A DNA stretch of 52,332 nucleotides from assembly GCA_005888315.1 (NCBI GenBank), contig VAWH01000001.1, forward strand, positions 6,109-58,440, in the 5' to 3' direction. The translations under genes were made by a program, and so were the position numbers. The notes under the pieces were generated by a model. It ran no database searches and was not told where the DNA came from. It was given only the letters and a program-made list of their open reading frames with translations. Origin of the DNA: Actinomycetota bacterium (GTDB taxonomy: Bacteria > Actinomycetota > Thermoleophilia > Gaiellales > Gaiellaceae). Shown in pieces: positions 50,724 to 52,332 of this stretch (its first letter is position 1; every line of letters begins with the position of its first letter).

Positions 50724-50766
50724 GGTCGGGCCGCTCGCAAGGAAACCTCATGCGAGCGGCCCGACC
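50724..50766 (+). terminator. Terminator hairpin after the Ig-like gene
   Basis: GGTCGGGCCGCTCGC and GCGAGCGGCCCGACC form a perfect 15-bp stem with a 13-nt loop, starting 6 bp after the stop codon. No T-run follows. Confidence 0.7.
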
Positions 50767-50804
50767 GGCCGACAACAGAGCAAAGCCGGCGAAACGGGCG
50801 GGCG

Positions 50805-52332
50805 ATGCTCTCAAGCTTCAAACACAAACTCGCTGTCTATTTCCTGTTGCTCGCGGTCGCGCCGCTGACGGCCGCGTTCTGGGGATTCGGAACCCTCGCC
50901 AAGCGCGAGGAGGAACGTCGGGTGGACGCACGCCTCGAGGCCGAGCTGCGAGCCGTATACGCGTCTTACGGACAGAGCGCCGACCAGGTCAGGGTGCGCG
51001 CGCGGAGCCTGGGAGCCCGGCGTGACATCCAGCGGGGTTTTCGTCTTGGCCGTTTCGGCAGCCTCCCGCGCGGCGTCGCAGCCGTCGGGCCCCACCGGGT
51101 CGCGGTGGGAAGACGAGGAACGCTCGAGGCGAGGCAGATCGTGCAGGTCAGGGCAGGCCGGCGAGTGATCGGATCGATCACCGCAGTGCTCCCGCTCGAC
51201 CGAACGCTGTTGCGGAACCTGCGCTCCAACAGCGGCCTCGCCCACGGTGACCGGATCGTCTTCCTCCCCCGCTCGGGCCACGACCGGCACCGCCTCGCAG
51301 CCGGCCGGCCGCTGGCCGTCTTGGTGGCCCGATCGCGCTACAGAGCAGTCGCCACGGGCCCGTTGAGCGAGCAGCCGAAGGTGCAGATCGCCGTGCTGGC
51401 TCCGGCGGACGCGATAGCGGCTCAGGCTGCGGCCACGCGGAGGCGTCTCCTCTACGTGTTGCTCGGAGGCCTGCTGATCCTGGCGGCGATCGCGGCGGCG
51501 GAGGGTCGGTCGATCATGCGCTGGGTCCGCGAGCTTGCGACCGCCGCCGAGGCGATCGGCCGCGGCCAGCTCGATCGTCGCGTGCCCGTTCGCGGCCGCG
51601 ACGAGTTCGCCGATCTCGCGAGCTCCTTCAACTCGATGGCTGATCAGCTGCGAGCCCGGATGGTCGAGCTCGAGTTGCAGCGGGCCCGCCTGCGGGAGTC
51701 GCTCGGCCGCACCGGCGAGCTCCTGACGGCGACCCACGACGAGGAGCAGCTCCTGTCCCTGATCGCCTCGGCCGCCGTCGAGGCCTCGGACGCCGAAGGC
51801 GCGGTACTGATCGGCGAGCACGGCGCGGTGGTCGAGGTCGGAACACTCGCAGACGACGCCAAGACCTTCGAGCTGCCGATCGCGACCGGCGAATCCCGTT
51901 TCGGAATCCTGATCCTTCACGCCGCCGAGCTTGGCGAGGACGACCTGCTCGCGACACGCGCTCTTGTCGCGCAAGGCGCGAACGCGCTCGAGAACGCGAG
52001 ACTGCACGAAGCGATCGCATTCCAGGCGATCTCCGACGAGCTCACCGGCCTTGCGAATCGTCGCCGTTGCCAGGAGCAGCTCGCCGCCGAGGTCGCCCGC
52101 GGCGAGCGCTACGAGACGCCGTTCGCGCTCATCCTGTGCGACATCGACGAGTTCAAGGCGGCGAACGACATGCATGGACACCCGTTCGGCGATCTCGTCC
52201 TCCGGCAGTTCGCGCGCGTGCTCGAGGGGACGCTCCGAGACATCGACGTGAGCGGTCGCTGGGGTGGCGAGGAGTTCCTGGTCATCCTGCCGGGAACCAC
52301 ACTCGAAGGGGCGATCGACGCAGCCGAGCGGA
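50805..52332 (+). CDS. Membrane HAMP-GAF-GGDEF diguanylate cyclase (3' end outside window)
   Basis: The frame is open from ATG 50805 to the end of the window (509 codons). Membrane helix 1 (LAVYFLLLAVAPLTAAFWGF), an extracytoplasmic segment to about residue 205, helix 2 (LLYVLLGGLLILAAIAAA), a HAMP domain (RELATAAEAIGRGQLDRRVPVRGRDEFADLASSFNSMADQL), a GAF-like domain (about 300-400) and a GGDEF domain (DELTGLANRR ... GRWGGEEFLVILP near 486). The GGEEF site is active-type and RDID five residues before it is a full RxxD inhibitory site. It makes c-di-GMP in response to an outside or cytoplasmic signal. Confidence 0.9.
   Translation, partial: MLSSFKHKLAVYFLLLAVAPLTAAFWGFGTLAKREEERRVDARLEAELRAVYASYGQSADQVRVRARSLGARRDIQRGFRLGRFGSLPRGVAAVGPHRVAVGRRGTLEARQIVQVRAGRRVIGSITAVLPLDRTLLRNLRSNSGLAHGDRIVFLPRSGHDRHRLAAGRPLAVLVARSRYRAVATGPLSEQPKVQIAVLAPADAIAAQAAATRRRLLYVLLGGLLILAAIAAAEGRSIMRWVRELATAAEAIGRGQLDRRVPVRGRDEFADLASSFNSMADQLRARMVELELQRARLRESLGRTGELLTATHDEEQLLSLIASAAVEASDAEGAVLIGEHGAVVEVGTLADDAKTFELPIATGESRFGILILHAAELGEDDLLATRALVAQGANALENARLHEAIAFQAISDELTGLANRRRCQEQLAAEVARGERYETPFALILCDIDEFKAANDMHGHPFGDLVLRQFARVLEGTLRDIDVSGRWGGEEFLVILPGTTLEGAIDAAER

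Noticed and set aside
50811-52181. Minus-strand frame over the diguanylate cyclase
   Set aside because: The plus strand encodes a clear HAMP-GAF-GGDEF protein; the antisense frame has no features.

Overview
This is high-GC chromosomal DNA with dense, often overlapping genes and many GTG/TTG starts. The gene content points to an actinobacterium, most likely a deep-branching soil lineage such as Thermoleophilia (Gaiellales/Solirubrobacterales). Evidence for that is a fused CofG/CofH F420-precursor synthase (FbiC), PPOX-class putative F420 enzymes, a BTAD-type regulator, several Ser/Thr kinases, ECF sigma factors and apparently leaderless starts with a TANNNT-like -10 about 6-8 nt before the start codon. 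The taxonomic placement is inference; I saw no rRNA or tRNA gene.

Layout. 1-3.8 kb: start of murJ, then rpsT convergent with a comEA-comEC-holA operon. 3.8-5.5 kb: an ECF sigma factor overlapping a membrane-anchored beta-propeller protein. 5.5-8.4 kb: a 110-bp tandem duplication, leuS, and a leuS leader that encodes the peptide MKQLLL ahead of an intrinsic terminator. 8.4-16 kb: a cupin, a long inverted repeat, fbiC and a complete livGFHMK-type branched-chain amino acid ABC operon. 16-21 kb: a YyaL/DUF255 protein, a GNAT acetyltransferase, two tandem PPOX enzymes with an HMG-CoA lyase, and a secreted HExxH protein. 21-27 kb: a frameshifted DUF11-repeat secreted protein gene, a NiaP-like transporter divergent from an NrtR regulator, twin palindromes, a leader peptide and rsgA. 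27-35 kb: a Rieske oxygenase, a polytopic membrane protein, a 975-residue FnIII-repeat secreted protein, and a cluster of a heme-type membrane protein, ApbE, a Ser-rich peptide and a helical secreted protein. 35-41 kb: a BTAD/USP-like regulator divergent from a kinase, a second kinase, a SIMPL protein, a CE4-like deacetylase and a candidate small RNA with its own promoter and terminator. 41-44.4 kb: a beta-phosphoglucomutase/GH65 disaccharide phosphorylase pair. 44.4-52.3 kb: a second ECF sigma factor, a YcaQ-type DNA glycosylase, an isocitrate lyase/PEP mutase family protein, secreted proteins including a subtilisin, and a truncated HAMP-GAF-GGDEF diguanylate cyclase.

The points I would look at first are: (1) the leuS leucine-codon attenuator; (2) a 29-bp box, CCGCAAG-N17-CCCTA, found three times at fixed spacing near 44.5-49.7 kb, with a fourth variant, in front of secreted-protein genes and near an orphan ECF sigma factor; (3) a perfect 53-bp inverted duplication that copied the tail of one gene into its convergent neighbour and cut off that neighbour's C-terminus; (4) the candidate small RNA at about 40977-41117; (5) the rsgA leader with two identical 15-bp palindromes.
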